Positions 9,805 through 20,686 are shown, counted from the first letter of the stretch. The stretch: DNA of 64,000 nucleotides from Opacimonas viscosa (GCF_024199005.1 NZ_JANATA010000009.1:1-64000), one strand, 5' to 3'. Program-made: numbers and translations. Notes: generated by a model not told the origin, from the letters alone.

Positions 9805-9848
9805 AAAAAAAACGCTACTCATGAAGTTTTAATCCTGAGTAGCGTTTT
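9805..9848 (-). terminator. intrinsic terminator of the long GAPDH gene
   Basis: Stem AAAACGCTACTC (9809-9820) / GAGTAGCGTTTT (9837-9848), 12 bp with a 16-nt loop. It is followed on the minus strand by a T-run (plus-strand A9805-9812) and starts 12 bp after the stop codon. Confidence 0.9.
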
Positions 9849-9859
9849 ATGAAGGACGT

Positions 9860-11305
9860 TTATGCTGGTAATGAAGGTGCAGATATACCAGCCATGTCAG
9901 CGACAACGCGCATGACCTGACAGCTGTACCCAAACTCATTATCATACCAAACATATAACGTTAAGCGTTTATCGGCTACTATCGTTGCAGATGAATCCAC
10001 CACTGAAGCTGCACGGGCTCCCACTAAATCACTAGAGACAATTTCGGTAGACTGTGTGAAGTCAATTTGATGTTGCAAATCAGAAAATAGTGACATGTGT
10101 TGCAAGTAAGCATTGACGTCTTCTTTGCTGGTTGCGCTATCTAAGTTTAGGTTTAAAATTGCCATTGAAACATTTGGTGTAGGTACTCGAATCGCATTAC
10201 CGGTGAGCTTACCAGCTAATTTAGGATAGGCTTTGGCAACCGCGGTAGCCGCACCTGTTTCACTAAGTACCATATTCAAAGGTGCGCTGCGCCCGCGACG
10301 TTCACCTTTGTGGAAGTTATCAATCAAATTTTGGTCATTGGTATAAGAATGAACCGTCTCAACATGACCATTAGCAATGCCGTATTTTTCATCGAGTGCT
10401 TTCAATACTGGCGTGATAGCATTTGTCGTACAGCTTGCTGCAGACATAATTGTATCATTATCCGCAATCTCACTGTCATTCACACCGTATACGATATTTT
10501 TAATATCACCTTTGCCTGGCGCAGTTAAAACAACCTTTTTCGCGCCTTTAGATTGTAGATGCAAACCTAAACCGTCGCGGTCACGCCACATACCAGTGTT
10601 ATCGACAACAATAGCATCTTTAATGCCGTATTGCGTGTAATCAACTTCTTGTGGTCCATTCGCGTAGATAACTTGGATATAAGAACCGTTTGCTAAAATC
10701 GCTTTACGTTCATTATCAACCGTAATTGAACCGTTGAAAGGCCCGTGCACAGAATCACGACGCAATAAACTAGCACGTTTCTCTAAATCACCGTCTTTGC
10801 CACCACGCACCACTACAGCACGAAGACGTAATTTGTTGTTGGTACCCTGACGCTCTATGAGCAAACGCGCAAGTAAACGACCAATCCGACCAAAACCATA
10901 CAAGACCACGTCTTGTGGCTCTTGATCGTCAGTTTTATTTAGCACTGGAGCAAGTTGCTGTTCTAAAAATGCCTGTAAATCAGTTTCTTCTTTGCCACTA
11001 CCATAGTTAAAGTCATAAGCTAATTTACCAATATCTACATGTGCTGGTGCCAGTGTTAATTCATCAATGGCAGCCAAAATCGGAAACGATTCACGCAAAC
11101 GCAGTTTCTGGCCTTCATGCAAACGTACTGTACGATGCGCTTTTATCACATCAATGGCACTCGCATTTAATAATGAACGGCCATAGACAGATATTTCAAT
11201 GGCTTTATTACGATAAAGTTTACCAATTAGAGGCAACATCTTTTCGGCGTATTCCTGACGCTCTTGCCAGCTATTTTGGAGATCCTGTTCAACTTGTTGG
11301 TTCAT
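9860..11305 (-). CDS. long-form glyceraldehyde-3-phosphate dehydrogenase
   Basis: Second GAPDH of the window, interconverting glyceraldehyde-3-phosphate and 1,3-bisphosphoglycerate. At 481 residues it carries a helical N-terminal extension of about 130 residues (MNQQVEQDLQNSWQERQEY...) not found in GapA. The Rossmann motif YGFGRIGRL is at 136-144, the catalytic Cys292 in SAASCTTNAITP, the catalytic His in ETVHSYTNDQN, and the C-terminal YVWYDNEFGYS is typical. Differences from GapA around the cofactor site (VVRGGKDGD replaces the usual GINDLLD-type stretch) suggest altered cofactor use, but this is inference. ATG follows AGGTAAAACA. A HexR-type box lies 118 bp upstream and a terminator follows, so it is monocistronic and probably under HexR. 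Confidence 0.9.
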   Translation of the reverse strand: MNQQVEQDLQNSWQERQEYAEKMLPLIGKLYRNKAIEISVYGRSLLNASAIDVIKAHRTVRLHEGQKLRLRESFPILAAIDELTLAPAHVDIGKLAYDFNYGSGKEETDLQAFLEQQLAPVLNKTDDQEPQDVVLYGFGRIGRLLARLLIERQGTNNKLRLRAVVVRGGKDGDLEKRASLLRRDSVHGPFNGSITVDNERKAILANGSYIQVIYANGPQEVDYTQYGIKDAIVVDNTGMWRDRDGLGLHLQSKGAKKVVLTAPGKGDIKNIVYGVNDSEIADNDTIMSAASCTTNAITPVLKALDEKYGIANGHVETVHSYTNDQNLIDNFHKGERRGRSAPLNMVLSETGAATAVAKAYPKLAGKLTGNAIRVPTPNVSMAILNLNLDSATSKEDVNAYLQHMSLFSDLQHQIDFTQSTEIVSSDLVGARAASVVDSSATIVADKRLTLYVWYDNEFGYSCQVMRVVADMAGISAPSLPA

Positions 11306-11422
11306 TGTTTTACCTATGTAGATGAGAAGTACACGGGTAGTGTAAGCAAAGACTTCGCACTTGCCAAACTGTGTGATTATTACAAAAATATCGGTTTAGG
11401 TGGGGGTTTATAGGATTCTTTA

Positions 11423-11437
11423 TGTAGTTTTACTACA
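11423..11437. promoter_or_regulatory. HexR-type operator upstream of the long GAPDH gene
   Basis: TGTAGTTTTACTACA is a perfect palindrome fitting the HexR box (TGTARTnnnAYTACA). It lies 118 bp upstream of the GAPDH start. HexR sites controlling gap genes are established in Shewanella and related bacteria. Confidence 0.7.
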
Positions 11438-11453
11438 AATTCACATAATCTCC

Positions 11454-11495
11454 AAAAAAAGTGGATCCCTCGTTCAAAAATCTCGAAATCCACTT
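11454..11495 (-). terminator. probable terminator of msrB
   Basis: AAGTGGAT / ATCCACTT arms (11459-11466 and 11488-11495), reading on the minus strand into seven T (plus-strand A11454-11460). It starts 30 bp after the msrB stop. Confidence 0.7.
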
Positions 11496-11524
11496 ACAAA
11501 ATATAAGACTAAAAGCGAGGGAAA

Positions 11525-11911
11525 TTATGTGTTTTCGTCTTGATTAAATTGTAAAGAAACAGAATTTACACAATAACGTTCGCCAGTCGGCTCAGGGCCA
11601 TCGGTAAAAACATGTCCTAGGTGAGCATCACAACCTTTACAAACAATTTCAGTCCGACGCATACCATGAGAGTGATCAGGACGAAAATCTACATTTTTTG
11701 CTGAACTTTGATCGAAGAAAGACGGCCAGCCACACCCCGCGTCAAATTTGTGTTTAGAATGAAATAACTCTTCGTTACATACAACACAATGATACGTACC
11801 TGGTGCAAAGTGTGCATTGTACTCACCGGTAAATGGACGCTCTGTGCCTTTTTCTTGTGTCACATAAAAGGCATCTGGTGATAAATGTTCTGTGGAAATT
11901 GTTTTGACCAT
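11525..11911 (-). CDS. msrB: peptide methionine (R)-S-oxide reductase
   Basis: Repairs methionine-R-sulfoxide in proteins in the cytoplasm, using thioredoxin. The 128-residue length fits MsrB (E. coli 137). Two CxxC pairs bind structural zinc (YHCVVCNEELF and VCKGCDAHLGHVF). CGWPSFFDQ is the family signature. The catalytic Cys is in GERYCVNSVSLQF near the C-terminus. AAGAG lies ahead of the ATG. It follows glgX by 76 bp on the same strand. In enterobacteria msrB sits next to gapA and yeaD, and the same partners are nearby here. Confidence 0.95.
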   Translation of the reverse strand: MVKTISTEHLSPDAFYVTQEKGTERPFTGEYNAHFAPGTYHCVVCNEELFHSKHKFDAGCGWPSFFDQSSAKNVDFRPDHSHGMRRTEIVCKGCDAHLGHVFTDGPEPTGERYCVNSVSLQFNQDENT

Positions 11912-11987
11912 ATTATTATTCTCTTGGTTAAGGAAACATGACTACATAACGATATCTTATATGTTAGCAGATTGTTAACGATATGTG

Positions 11988-14102
11988 TTAAATTTGTTCC
12001 TTTTTAAATAATACAATACTGCGGTTTGAGATCACAAATTCAGGCTTGGGAATGTAAAAAGCATCTGGCTTAAATTTTGTCATGCGAGTATCCAGTAATA
12101 CTTGCCAGCGTGACCCAGGCGCTAATTTGGGTAAACGAAACATTTCATCATTCATTGCCGCATTGACGCATAACAACCAATGCTCGTTCGTATTATCTTC
12201 TAAACCTGCTTGACCAATAATTTCAAAACCAAACCCTTGTACATTGGGTAGATGCCAATCACTATCACCTTTATCAGAACCGTCGATTTTGTACCAGTTC
12301 ACTTGAGCAACGTTGACATCAGCATAATAGGTATCATCAGCTAACTGCACATTGGTCAATACCTCTGAACTCTGTTTCAGTGCGACGCAGTATTGACAAA
12401 ACATCAAAAAATCTTGTTTTTGTTGATCCAAGTCCCAGTGCAAATAATTCAATTCATTATCTTGGCAATAGGCATTATTATTGCCCATTTGAGTTTTCGA
12501 AAGTTCATCCCCACCTAAAATATGAGGCGTGCCTTGAGCGAAGATCATCGCGGCAAACAAATTGCGTTTTTGGCGAGCTCGGAGTAATTGGATCACCACA
12601 TCATCCGTCTCCCCTTCAACCCCGTAGTTATAAGAAAGATTATGGTTATGCCCGTCACGATTATCTTCAAGATTAGCATCGTTATGTTTATTGTTATAAG
12701 TCACAATATCATGCAAAGTAAATCCATCGTGATAAGTGATCGGATTCACCGATGTATGGATCGCACGTTGCCCTTTATGGAAGATATCGCGTGAGCCAAA
12801 CATCCGCGTCGCATATGTTGCAGTAAGCTCGCGATCACCGCGCCAAAACCCGCGGACAGAATCTCTAAACTGATCATTGACCTCGAGAAAATCCTTTGGG
12901 AAACTGCCTAACTGATAACCATAATCACCGATATCCCATGGTTCTGCTAACAGAATTTTATTTTGTAATACTGGGTCTTGTTGCAGGGCTTTAAAAAATG
13001 CTGCTCGAGGGTTGAAGGTATGCGGCTCTCGACCTAGCCCAGTGGCTAAATCAAAGCGAAAACCATCAATGCCATACACGTTTACCCAATGTCGCATTGC
13101 ATCCAATACTAAGTTCATTGTTGGTATATGTTCTAAGTTTAGTACATTACCACAGCCGGAATAATTCGCATAATGACCGGTATCAGGCATCTGTGTGTAA
13201 TAATGATCATCTAAACCACGAAAACTGATCGTCGGACCATCCGGTCCAGCTTCTGCGGTATGGTTGAATACTACATCCAAAATCACTTCCAAACCGGCCG
13301 CTTTGAGTGTGGCAATCATTTCTCGACATTCGCTATGAGCATCTTGTTTCGCATACCTAGGCTCAGGAGCAAAAAATGAAACGGGGTTGTAGCCCCAATA
13401 ATTGGTTAAACCTTTTTCGGTGATGAACGGTTCGGGCATAAAAGCCATCAACGGCATCAGTTGCACTGTCGTGACACCCAACGCTTTTAGGTGCGCAATC
13501 ACCGCGGCACTGCCCATGCCTAGATATGTCCCGCGCAACTCAGGAGCGACTTGTGGGTGTAAGCGAGTCATGCCTTTAACATGTGCTTCATAAATAACCC
13601 TGTCTTTAGGAGCAATCACCGGTGTGTGTGAAAACTGTTTCGGATTATCTGACTCAACAAGAGTATGCAATAGCGCTTTGGGGAAAAAAGCTTCAGGTGT
13701 TTGCTGATAACGAGTCTCATCCCAATGCCATAAACTGGTTAATGTTTTCGCATAAGGATCGGAGACAAAACGCCACACAGTTTCATCATCTGTCGTAACG
13801 TTGCTCAAATCTTTGTTTGACAAGACTCTGCCTGAATCTTTCACCGACTTTTCTACATCAGCAGCTTGGTAAATATAGGCATGTTTTAAGTGCATTTTGG
13901 GTACTGCTATATGCCAAGTATCCTTGGTTCTGTGGCGTACCTCATATACCGCTAGCAATTCATTGGTATCTGGATGAAAAAAACATAAGCGCAGTTGTTT
14001 TACTTTGGGTGCGTGGATCGCAAAATTAACTGATTCACCAGACCAAGAGGCACCTAGTGGAACAGAGTGTGAGACTAAAGCTGAATGTTGAATATCTAAC
14101 AT
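11988..14102 (-). CDS. glgX: glycogen debranching enzyme (GH13_11)
   Basis: Hydrolyses alpha-1,6 branch points of phosphorylase-trimmed glycogen. The protein has 704 residues (E. coli GlgX 657). An N-terminal CBM48-like domain occupies about residues 10-130. The (beta/alpha)8 barrel carries the GH13 motifs VILDVVFNHTAE (region I), DGFRFDLATGLG (nucleophile Asp), LLAEPWDIGDYGYQLGSFP (acid Glu) and YHDGFTLHDIVTYN (third acid). WGYNPVSFFAPEPRY is typical of isoamylase/GlgX enzymes. It is third in the row malQ-glgB-glgX with a 60-bp gap from glgB. No glgC, glgA or glgP is in this window. Confidence 0.92.
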   Translation of the reverse strand: MLDIQHSALVSHSVPLGASWSGESVNFAIHAPKVKQLRLCFFHPDTNELLAVYEVRHRTKDTWHIAVPKMHLKHAYIYQAADVEKSVKDSGRVLSNKDLSNVTTDDETVWRFVSDPYAKTLTSLWHWDETRYQQTPEAFFPKALLHTLVESDNPKQFSHTPVIAPKDRVIYEAHVKGMTRLHPQVAPELRGTYLGMGSAAVIAHLKALGVTTVQLMPLMAFMPEPFITEKGLTNYWGYNPVSFFAPEPRYAKQDAHSECREMIATLKAAGLEVILDVVFNHTAEAGPDGPTISFRGLDDHYYTQMPDTGHYANYSGCGNVLNLEHIPTMNLVLDAMRHWVNVYGIDGFRFDLATGLGREPHTFNPRAAFFKALQQDPVLQNKILLAEPWDIGDYGYQLGSFPKDFLEVNDQFRDSVRGFWRGDRELTATYATRMFGSRDIFHKGQRAIHTSVNPITYHDGFTLHDIVTYNNKHNDANLEDNRDGHNHNLSYNYGVEGETDDVVIQLLRARQKRNLFAAMIFAQGTPHILGGDELSKTQMGNNNAYCQDNELNYLHWDLDQQKQDFLMFCQYCVALKQSSEVLTNVQLADDTYYADVNVAQVNWYKIDGSDKGDSDWHLPNVQGFGFEIIGQAGLEDNTNEHWLLCVNAAMNDEMFRLPKLAPGSRWQVLLDTRMTKFKPDAFYIPKPEFVISNRSIVLFKKEQI

Positions 14103-14162
14103 AAATGGTTTATTGACCTTGTGTAAAACAATATTTATCGCTTAACTAAATCACAATACACC

Positions 14163-16340
14163 TTAATCATTTGCATGGACAATGTACAAACAACTCAGAG
14201 GCGGCAGACTAATGGTAATTTGGTTAGGTAATCCATGTGACTCTTGGGGCAAACTGTGCCAAGAATCCGCAATGGGATAAGCGCTACCACCGAACATTTC
14301 AGCATCCGTATTTAATATACACTGAAACTCTCCAGGTTGTGCCACACCGACTATGTAACTTGCTTGTGGCACAGGAGTAAAATTACAAATAATAGTCACT
14401 TCTGTGTGAGTTATCGGGTCAAATCTTCTGAAACTGAGAATAGAACGATCTGCATCATGATGATCTAACCAAGCAAAACCAGTATATTCATGGTCCATAG
14501 CATGTAACGCAGTCGTATTTTTGTATGTGTGATTCAAAGTTTTGTACAACTGTTGAATTTGCACATGCTTCGGGTTATTCAAATGCTCCCAGGCCAACTG
14601 TCCGTCATGGTCCCACTCAGGAAACTGACCAAATTCATTGCCCATGAAATTCAATTTTTTCCCTGGATGAGCAAACATAAAGGCAGCATAAGCCCGCAAG
14701 TTAGCGGCTTGTTGCCATTCATCGCCTGGCATTTTTCCAATTAAAGAACCTTTACCGTATACCACCTCATCATGAGAAATCGGCAACACGAAATTTTCAT
14801 CAAATGCGTATACCATGCTAAATGTAATATCGTTATGATGATAACGGCGATATGCAGGATCTTTGCTAATATAATGTAATGAATCATGCATCCAGCCCAT
14901 GTTCCACTTAAACCCAAATCCTAGCCCATCTATGTCTACAGGACGAGATACTCTTGGAAATGAGGTAGACTCTTCAGCAATCGTTATTGCTTTAGGGAAA
15001 GCCGCGTATACCTCTTGATTCATCCAGCGCAACAAGGATATAGCTTCATAATTGTGATTACCACCATCCACATTAGGGATCCACTCGCCTTCATTGCGTG
15101 AGTAATCCAAATACAGCATAGAAGCAACGGCATCTACCCGCAGCCCATCTATATGAAATTTATCACACCAAAACAAAGCGTTGGCGACTAAAAATTGGCG
15201 GACTTCATTTTTACCAAAATCGTAAATACATGAGTTCCAATCAGGGTGCCAGCCTTTTTTAGGATCTTGATATTCATACACACAAGAACCATCAAAACGC
15301 GCTAAACCGTGACCATCTTCAGGGAAATGAGCGGGTACCCAATCAATAATGACTCCGATATTTGCTTGGTGACAAGCATCGACAAAAAACTTAAAATCAT
15401 CAATCGTACCAAAACGACTTGTTGGTGCAAAAAGTCCCAGAGGCTGATACCCCCATGAACCATCAAACGGGTACTCCGAAATGGGCATCAATTCGATATG
15501 GGTGTACCCCATATCCACTACATATTCCACTAATTCAACCGCTAACTCACGATAACTGAGATATTTACGTCCATCAGATGGTCTTCGCCAAGATGCAAGT
15601 TGTACTTCATAGATACTCATTGGCTGGCTATAAGGCATGTGTTTCCGTTTTTGCCATTCACTGTCCGACCATGTATACGCAGTATGGTCAACAATCACTG
15701 AAGCATGAGATGGGTATTGTTCTGCTTGAAAACCAATTGGGTCGGCTTTGTGGGGTAGCGCATGGCCCTGGGCATCTTTAATGGCATATTTATATCTATG
15801 ACCCACTTGCGCTTCTGGGATAATTAAGACCCAATATCCTAAATCGGTTTTTTGCATCGGATGAGCAGCACCATGCCAACCATTAAAATCGCCAATAACC
15901 GACACTGCACTGGCATTAGGTGCAAATACCGCAAAACGAATTGCAGGCACTTTTTTACGACCAATTTTTTCGACAACCTGTTGAGCGCCTAGTTGCTGAT
16001 AGACATTCGCCGCTGCATGGTCAATAAAATGCACGGCATGGTAAGCTTGATCTTTAAATGCATAAGGGTCATAGATCATCCGCTTACCATACTCAGAAGT
16101 AACTCGAAGCTTATAATGGGTGGGAATGTTTTGGGGCTCTGGATGAGCAAAGATCCCATCACCCATAGGCAACAACATGACGCAGCATTTGTTTTTCGCA
16201 TCAACGACTTCGACTTTTTCAGCATCGGGTATAAAAACTCGAACATAATCACCAAGCTCGGTGCGAAATACACCGAGATCAGAAAATGGATAGCTAGCGC
16301 GTGCTTCAATGAGGTGAGCAAAATCTTGCATAATTGTCAT
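14163..16340 (-). CDS. glgB: 1,4-alpha-glucan branching enzyme (GH13_9)
   Basis: Makes alpha-1,6 branches in glycogen. The 725 residues match GlgB (E. coli 728), with an N-terminal beta domain, a CBM48 (IRFAVFAPNASAVSVIGDFNGW, near residue 130), and the GH13 barrel. Catalytic motifs: GVIIDWVPAHFPEDGHGLARFDG (region I), IDGLRVDAVASMLYLDYSR (nucleophile Asp), TIAEESTSFPRVSRPV (Glu), LPISHDEVVYGKGSLIGKMPGDEWQ (Asp). It lies 23 bp after malQ and 60 bp before glgX. The malQ/glgB pairing implies maltodextrin-to-glycogen conversion. Confidence 0.95.
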   Translation of the reverse strand: MTIMQDFAHLIEARASYPFSDLGVFRTELGDYVRVFIPDAEKVEVVDAKNKCCVMLLPMGDGIFAHPEPQNIPTHYKLRVTSEYGKRMIYDPYAFKDQAYHAVHFIDHAAANVYQQLGAQQVVEKIGRKKVPAIRFAVFAPNASAVSVIGDFNGWHGAAHPMQKTDLGYWVLIIPEAQVGHRYKYAIKDAQGHALPHKADPIGFQAEQYPSHASVIVDHTAYTWSDSEWQKRKHMPYSQPMSIYEVQLASWRRPSDGRKYLSYRELAVELVEYVVDMGYTHIELMPISEYPFDGSWGYQPLGLFAPTSRFGTIDDFKFFVDACHQANIGVIIDWVPAHFPEDGHGLARFDGSCVYEYQDPKKGWHPDWNSCIYDFGKNEVRQFLVANALFWCDKFHIDGLRVDAVASMLYLDYSRNEGEWIPNVDGGNHNYEAISLLRWMNQEVYAAFPKAITIAEESTSFPRVSRPVDIDGLGFGFKWNMGWMHDSLHYISKDPAYRRYHHNDITFSMVYAFDENFVLPISHDEVVYGKGSLIGKMPGDEWQQAANLRAYAAFMFAHPGKKLNFMGNEFGQFPEWDHDGQLAWEHLNNPKHVQIQQLYKTLNHTYKNTTALHAMDHEYTGFAWLDHHDADRSILSFRRFDPITHTEVTIICNFTPVPQASYIVGVAQPGEFQCILNTDAEMFGGSAYPIADSWHSLPQESHGLPNQITISLPPLSCLYIVHAND

Positions 16341-16363
16341 AGTTCCCTTATGTAAATTGTCAA

Positions 16364-18571
16364 TTACGAGCCAGCTTTTTGGCGAGCCCGATTTATGTTT
16401 TGTGCTAACGTTAAGATGTTTTGGTCCGTAAAAATATCTTCGAGGTTACGCGTTAACTTGCGTTTCCAGTTTGGATATTCGTTAAAGGTACCCGGTATAT
16501 TTACCGGTTTATCCATCTCTAACCAATCTTCCAGTTGTAATGATAGCAAAGCACTAGATCCTGTAGCCATATGTACTTGCATACCAAAATTTAATTCTTG
16601 TGTCATACCCACATGATTCACATCGCGCGATATATTATCAGAAATAGCGCCATGGCCATGCAAGGTATTTAAAATCTGTTGTTTATTATCGTGTCTTGAC
16701 TGATACAAAGGCTGTAATATTTCTGCCGTTGGATACAGACCTAATTCACTCCCTAATTCCAAATCATAGCAATGCCAATACCCAATTAATGTAGGAAAGT
16801 CATGAATAGTCAACGTTGACATTGATTGCACAGGATAATGACTCGGTGAATAAAAACCGCCGTCTTTGGCTTGTTCAAAGAAAAACACTCGGTAAGAATA
16901 GACACCATTAGCGGCAAGTTTTTCGCGAATTTCTTCAGGTACAGTACCGAGATCCTCGCCAATAATAAGCGTTTTTTGACGATGCGACTCTAGGGCTAAA
17001 ATACCTAATAAATCATCTACTGGATAATATACATAACCACCTTTATCAGCATTATCACCTTGATAAACCCACCATAAGCGCAACAATGCCATTGCATGGT
17101 CTATGCGCAAAGCACCCGAGTTTTGCATATTCGAACGGAATAAATCGATAATCGGTTGGTATGCTTGCTGGTACAATACTTCTGGATCCATCGGCGGCAG
17201 TCCCCAGTTTTGCCCTAAAGGTCCCAAAATATCAGGTGGAGCACCAACGCTCGCTTGGGTGACATAGAGGTCTTTACTCGACCATACTTCGGCGCTCCCC
17301 TCACTGACACCTACCGCTAGGTCACGATACAGACCTATCGTCATATTACGTTCAGTCGCAACCTGACTTGCTGCGTTAAATTGCTCAGCAGCAATAAATT
17401 GTAGAAACTGATAAAAGCGGACTTTCTCTGGATAAGTTTGCGTAAATTCTAGTACAGCTGCAGAATCTGCATCCTGCATATTTTCAGGAAAAACAGGCCA
17501 GCCCCAGAAGTCTTTCCCCGCATCTTTCAAATGTTCTTGCAGCGCATCATAGACGGCAATGGATGCCAAACTTTCACCGCCTTGGGCAATAAACGCATCC
17601 AACTCAGATTGTTCTGCATGCTCTGAATATTCGGCAAATAACGCTTTCAATACAGGCATTTTAAGTGCTGCAACCGCCTCGTAATTCACATAATCAACAG
17701 CACGTGCAGACTCCAGACGAGCTTGAAAATCAGCGCTTTGTACTAATGTTTGGACTCTTTTTGCCGCAAAATATGGAACGGATTCAACATCGATATATAA
17801 ATGGTTTAACCACTTTCTGGAAGACGGTGAATAAGGTGAACAAGCGTCTGGATTATTTGGATACAATGCATGAATCGGGTTTAAACCAACAAAGTCTGCG
17901 CCTTGATCGGCTGCTTTGTGAAGCAAATATTGCAAATCAGTAAAGTCACCAATTCCCCAATTCCGAGCACTACGCACACAGTACAATTGAATACTTAGGC
18001 CCCAAACTTTTTTACCCGCGGCAATCACATCAGGTGTGTAACAGGCTCCTGGAGCCTGAATGAGTGTGCCTTTACCTAAGATTTCGATGTCTTCAGTAAC
18101 CAAACTAGGTGCACTCAACGTAAGTTGGTGATAACCATGGGGTAAAGTCGTTGCTAAATCCACTGCATATTCTTGGAACTCTCCGTTCTCAATCTCTGCA
18201 GCATTGATTAAAGTGTGATCGATTGGCGTTATGGGAATGATTTGTTCAGAGCCATCTTCTACTGCGATGGTCAAAGTTAACTCATCGTTAACAAGTTCCA
18301 AAGGCAAACGTAAGGCAATGATTGGAGAGTCGCCATCGCGTAAAACTTGAACAGGATTAAGTGGTGCTATCCATGCACGTGTTACGTCTGTGTTTATTTG
18401 CTCTATTAAGGCTTCTTCGTTATCAACATCATACCCCATTGCTTTTAGCATTTTTTCTTTTGAGCCATCAGCTATGGTGGTAGGTTTGCCATAAGCATCG
18501 ATAAAATTAGACTCAATTCCGCGCATTGCAACAAGGGCGTCGAGTGGAGACATAGACATAGTTTTTTCCAT
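16364..18571 (-). CDS. malQ: 4-alpha-glucanotransferase (amylomaltase)
   Basis: Transfers alpha-1,4-glucan segments between maltodextrins, releasing glucose. 735 residues, GH77, E. coli type with an extended N-terminal region (about 1-170). Catalytic motifs are GALRIDHAMALLRLWW (nucleophile Asp), LIIGEDLGTVPEEI (Glu) and TIHDFPTLIGYW (Asp); CVRSARNWGIGDFTDL is also diagnostic. It is first in malQ-glgB-glgX. A HexR-type box lies 89 bp upstream of its start, in the interval shared with divergent gapA. The first 8 residues hold three ATG codons, so the precise start is uncertain by a few codons. Confidence 0.93.
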   Translation of the reverse strand: MEKTMSMSPLDALVAMRGIESNFIDAYGKPTTIADGSKEKMLKAMGYDVDNEEALIEQINTDVTRAWIAPLNPVQVLRDGDSPIIALRLPLELVNDELTLTIAVEDGSEQIIPITPIDHTLINAAEIENGEFQEYAVDLATTLPHGYHQLTLSAPSLVTEDIEILGKGTLIQAPGACYTPDVIAAGKKVWGLSIQLYCVRSARNWGIGDFTDLQYLLHKAADQGADFVGLNPIHALYPNNPDACSPYSPSSRKWLNHLYIDVESVPYFAAKRVQTLVQSADFQARLESARAVDYVNYEAVAALKMPVLKALFAEYSEHAEQSELDAFIAQGGESLASIAVYDALQEHLKDAGKDFWGWPVFPENMQDADSAAVLEFTQTYPEKVRFYQFLQFIAAEQFNAASQVATERNMTIGLYRDLAVGVSEGSAEVWSSKDLYVTQASVGAPPDILGPLGQNWGLPPMDPEVLYQQAYQPIIDLFRSNMQNSGALRIDHAMALLRLWWVYQGDNADKGGYVYYPVDDLLGILALESHRQKTLIIGEDLGTVPEEIREKLAANGVYSYRVFFFEQAKDGGFYSPSHYPVQSMSTLTIHDFPTLIGYWHCYDLELGSELGLYPTAEILQPLYQSRHDNKQQILNTLHGHGAISDNISRDVNHVGMTQELNFGMQVHMATGSSALLSLQLEDWLEMDKPVNIPGTFNEYPNWKRKLTRNLEDIFTDQNILTLAQNINRARQKAGS

Positions 18572-18659
18572 ATTATTACAATTATCTTATCCTATTATTC
18601 TTGAAAGTCGGACCAGAGTGAACTGAATACGATTGCAGTCAATATTATTGCACACTATC

Positions 18660-18676
18660 TTGTAATAAAACTACAA
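18660..18676. promoter_or_regulatory. HexR-type operator 1 in the malQ/gapA interval
   Basis: TTGTAATAAAACTACAA, a near-perfect palindrome fitting the HexR box. It is 89 bp upstream of malQ and 85 bp upstream of gapA, so it could act on both directions. Confidence 0.7.
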
Positions 18677-18709
18677 TAAATCCAGATAAAACGTGCAATT
18701 TTTATGTAA

Positions 18710-19756
<1,047 letters not shown>

Positions 19757-19773
19757 GCATTCTATGAATTGCT

Positions 19774-19807
19774 AAAGCCCAGACTTGAAAAAGTGCTGGG
19801 CTTTTTT
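19774..19807 (+). terminator. intrinsic terminator of gapA
   Basis: AGCCCAG (19776-19782) pairs with CTGGGCT (19796-19802), with an inner ACTT/AAGT extension, followed by six T. It starts 17 bp after the gapA stop. Confidence 0.9.
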
Positions 19808-19857
19808 ATTGGGTTTCGTTATCTTTTCTCAAACTATTTTTTTATCTTCGAGGTCCT

Positions 19858-20664
19858 ATGTCATTAGCTAGCGTAACATTACAGCATCAACATGATCGTG
19901 CTGAAATCGCATTATTTGGTGCTCACGTAACCTCATACATTAAAGATGGCTACGAAAAGTTGTTTGTCAGCGAATTAGCTAAATTAGATGGCAGTCGTCC
20001 TATTCGTGGGGGGATCCCCGTATGTTGGCCATGGTTTGGACAATTACATCCTGATATAAAGCAACACGGTATTGCACATGGTTTAGTGCGTAATCAAATG
20101 TGGCAAATTACCGCACAAATACAAACGAATATTATGGCATCAGTTACCCTAGAACCAACAGATACGGGACATGCTCTCTGGCCAGAAGGATTGAGTTGCC
20201 AAGTGAAGGTCACATTAACCGATGCATTAAAAGTCGAATTAATTACCCATAACAATAGTAACACCCCTTCCCCTTTATCTGCGGCGTTGCATACGTATTT
20301 TACGGTCTCTGATATATCGACTACTGCTATAACAGGTGTCGCTGGTGCATTTACCAATAACTTGAACAGTACATTACATAAAACCAGCCCAGAACCGTAT
20401 GTTTTTACTGAGGAAACGGACCGAGTACACCAAAGTACAACCCCAAAAACGACGATTGAGACAAATGGGAACACGCTGCACATCGTTGAGCATCAAGGGC
20501 ATGACTCACTTGTTGTCTGGAATCCATGGTTGGACAAAGCAACCGGTTTCGTTGATATGGCAGATGATGAGTATCAAAAGTTTGTATGTATAGAAACTGC
20601 GCTTACCCAAGGTTATGAAATAGCCCCCGGGCAAACGCATAATTTAGTACAGATTATTCAATAA
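19858..20664 (+). CDS. yeaD: D-hexose-6-phosphate mutarotase
   Basis: Aldose-1-epimerase superfamily enzyme that interconverts the anomers of glucose-6-phosphate. 268 residues (E. coli YeaD 294). Signatures: GGIPVCWPWFG near residue 51, HGIAHGLVRNQMWQI near 70, and SAALHTYFTVSD near 142, with the catalytic His/Glu residues expected in HTYF and in IETALT near the C-terminus. It lies 101 bp after gapA behind a terminator and is convergent with eda. Its job next to glucokinase and glucose-6-phosphate dehydrogenase would be to supply the beta anomer that Zwf oxidises. Confidence 0.88.
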   Translation: MSLASVTLQHQHDRAEIALFGAHVTSYIKDGYEKLFVSELAKLDGSRPIRGGIPVCWPWFGQLHPDIKQHGIAHGLVRNQMWQITAQIQTNIMASVTLEPTDTGHALWPEGLSCQVKVTLTDALKVELITHNNSNTPSPLSAALHTYFTVSDISTTAITGVAGAFTNNLNSTLHKTSPEPYVFTEETDRVHQSTTPKTTIETNGNTLHIVEHQGHDSLVVWNPWLDKATGFVDMADDEYQKFVCIETALTQGYEIAPGQTHNLVQIIQ

Positions 20665-20686
20665 ATCGTGGGGGAACAGCGACAAC

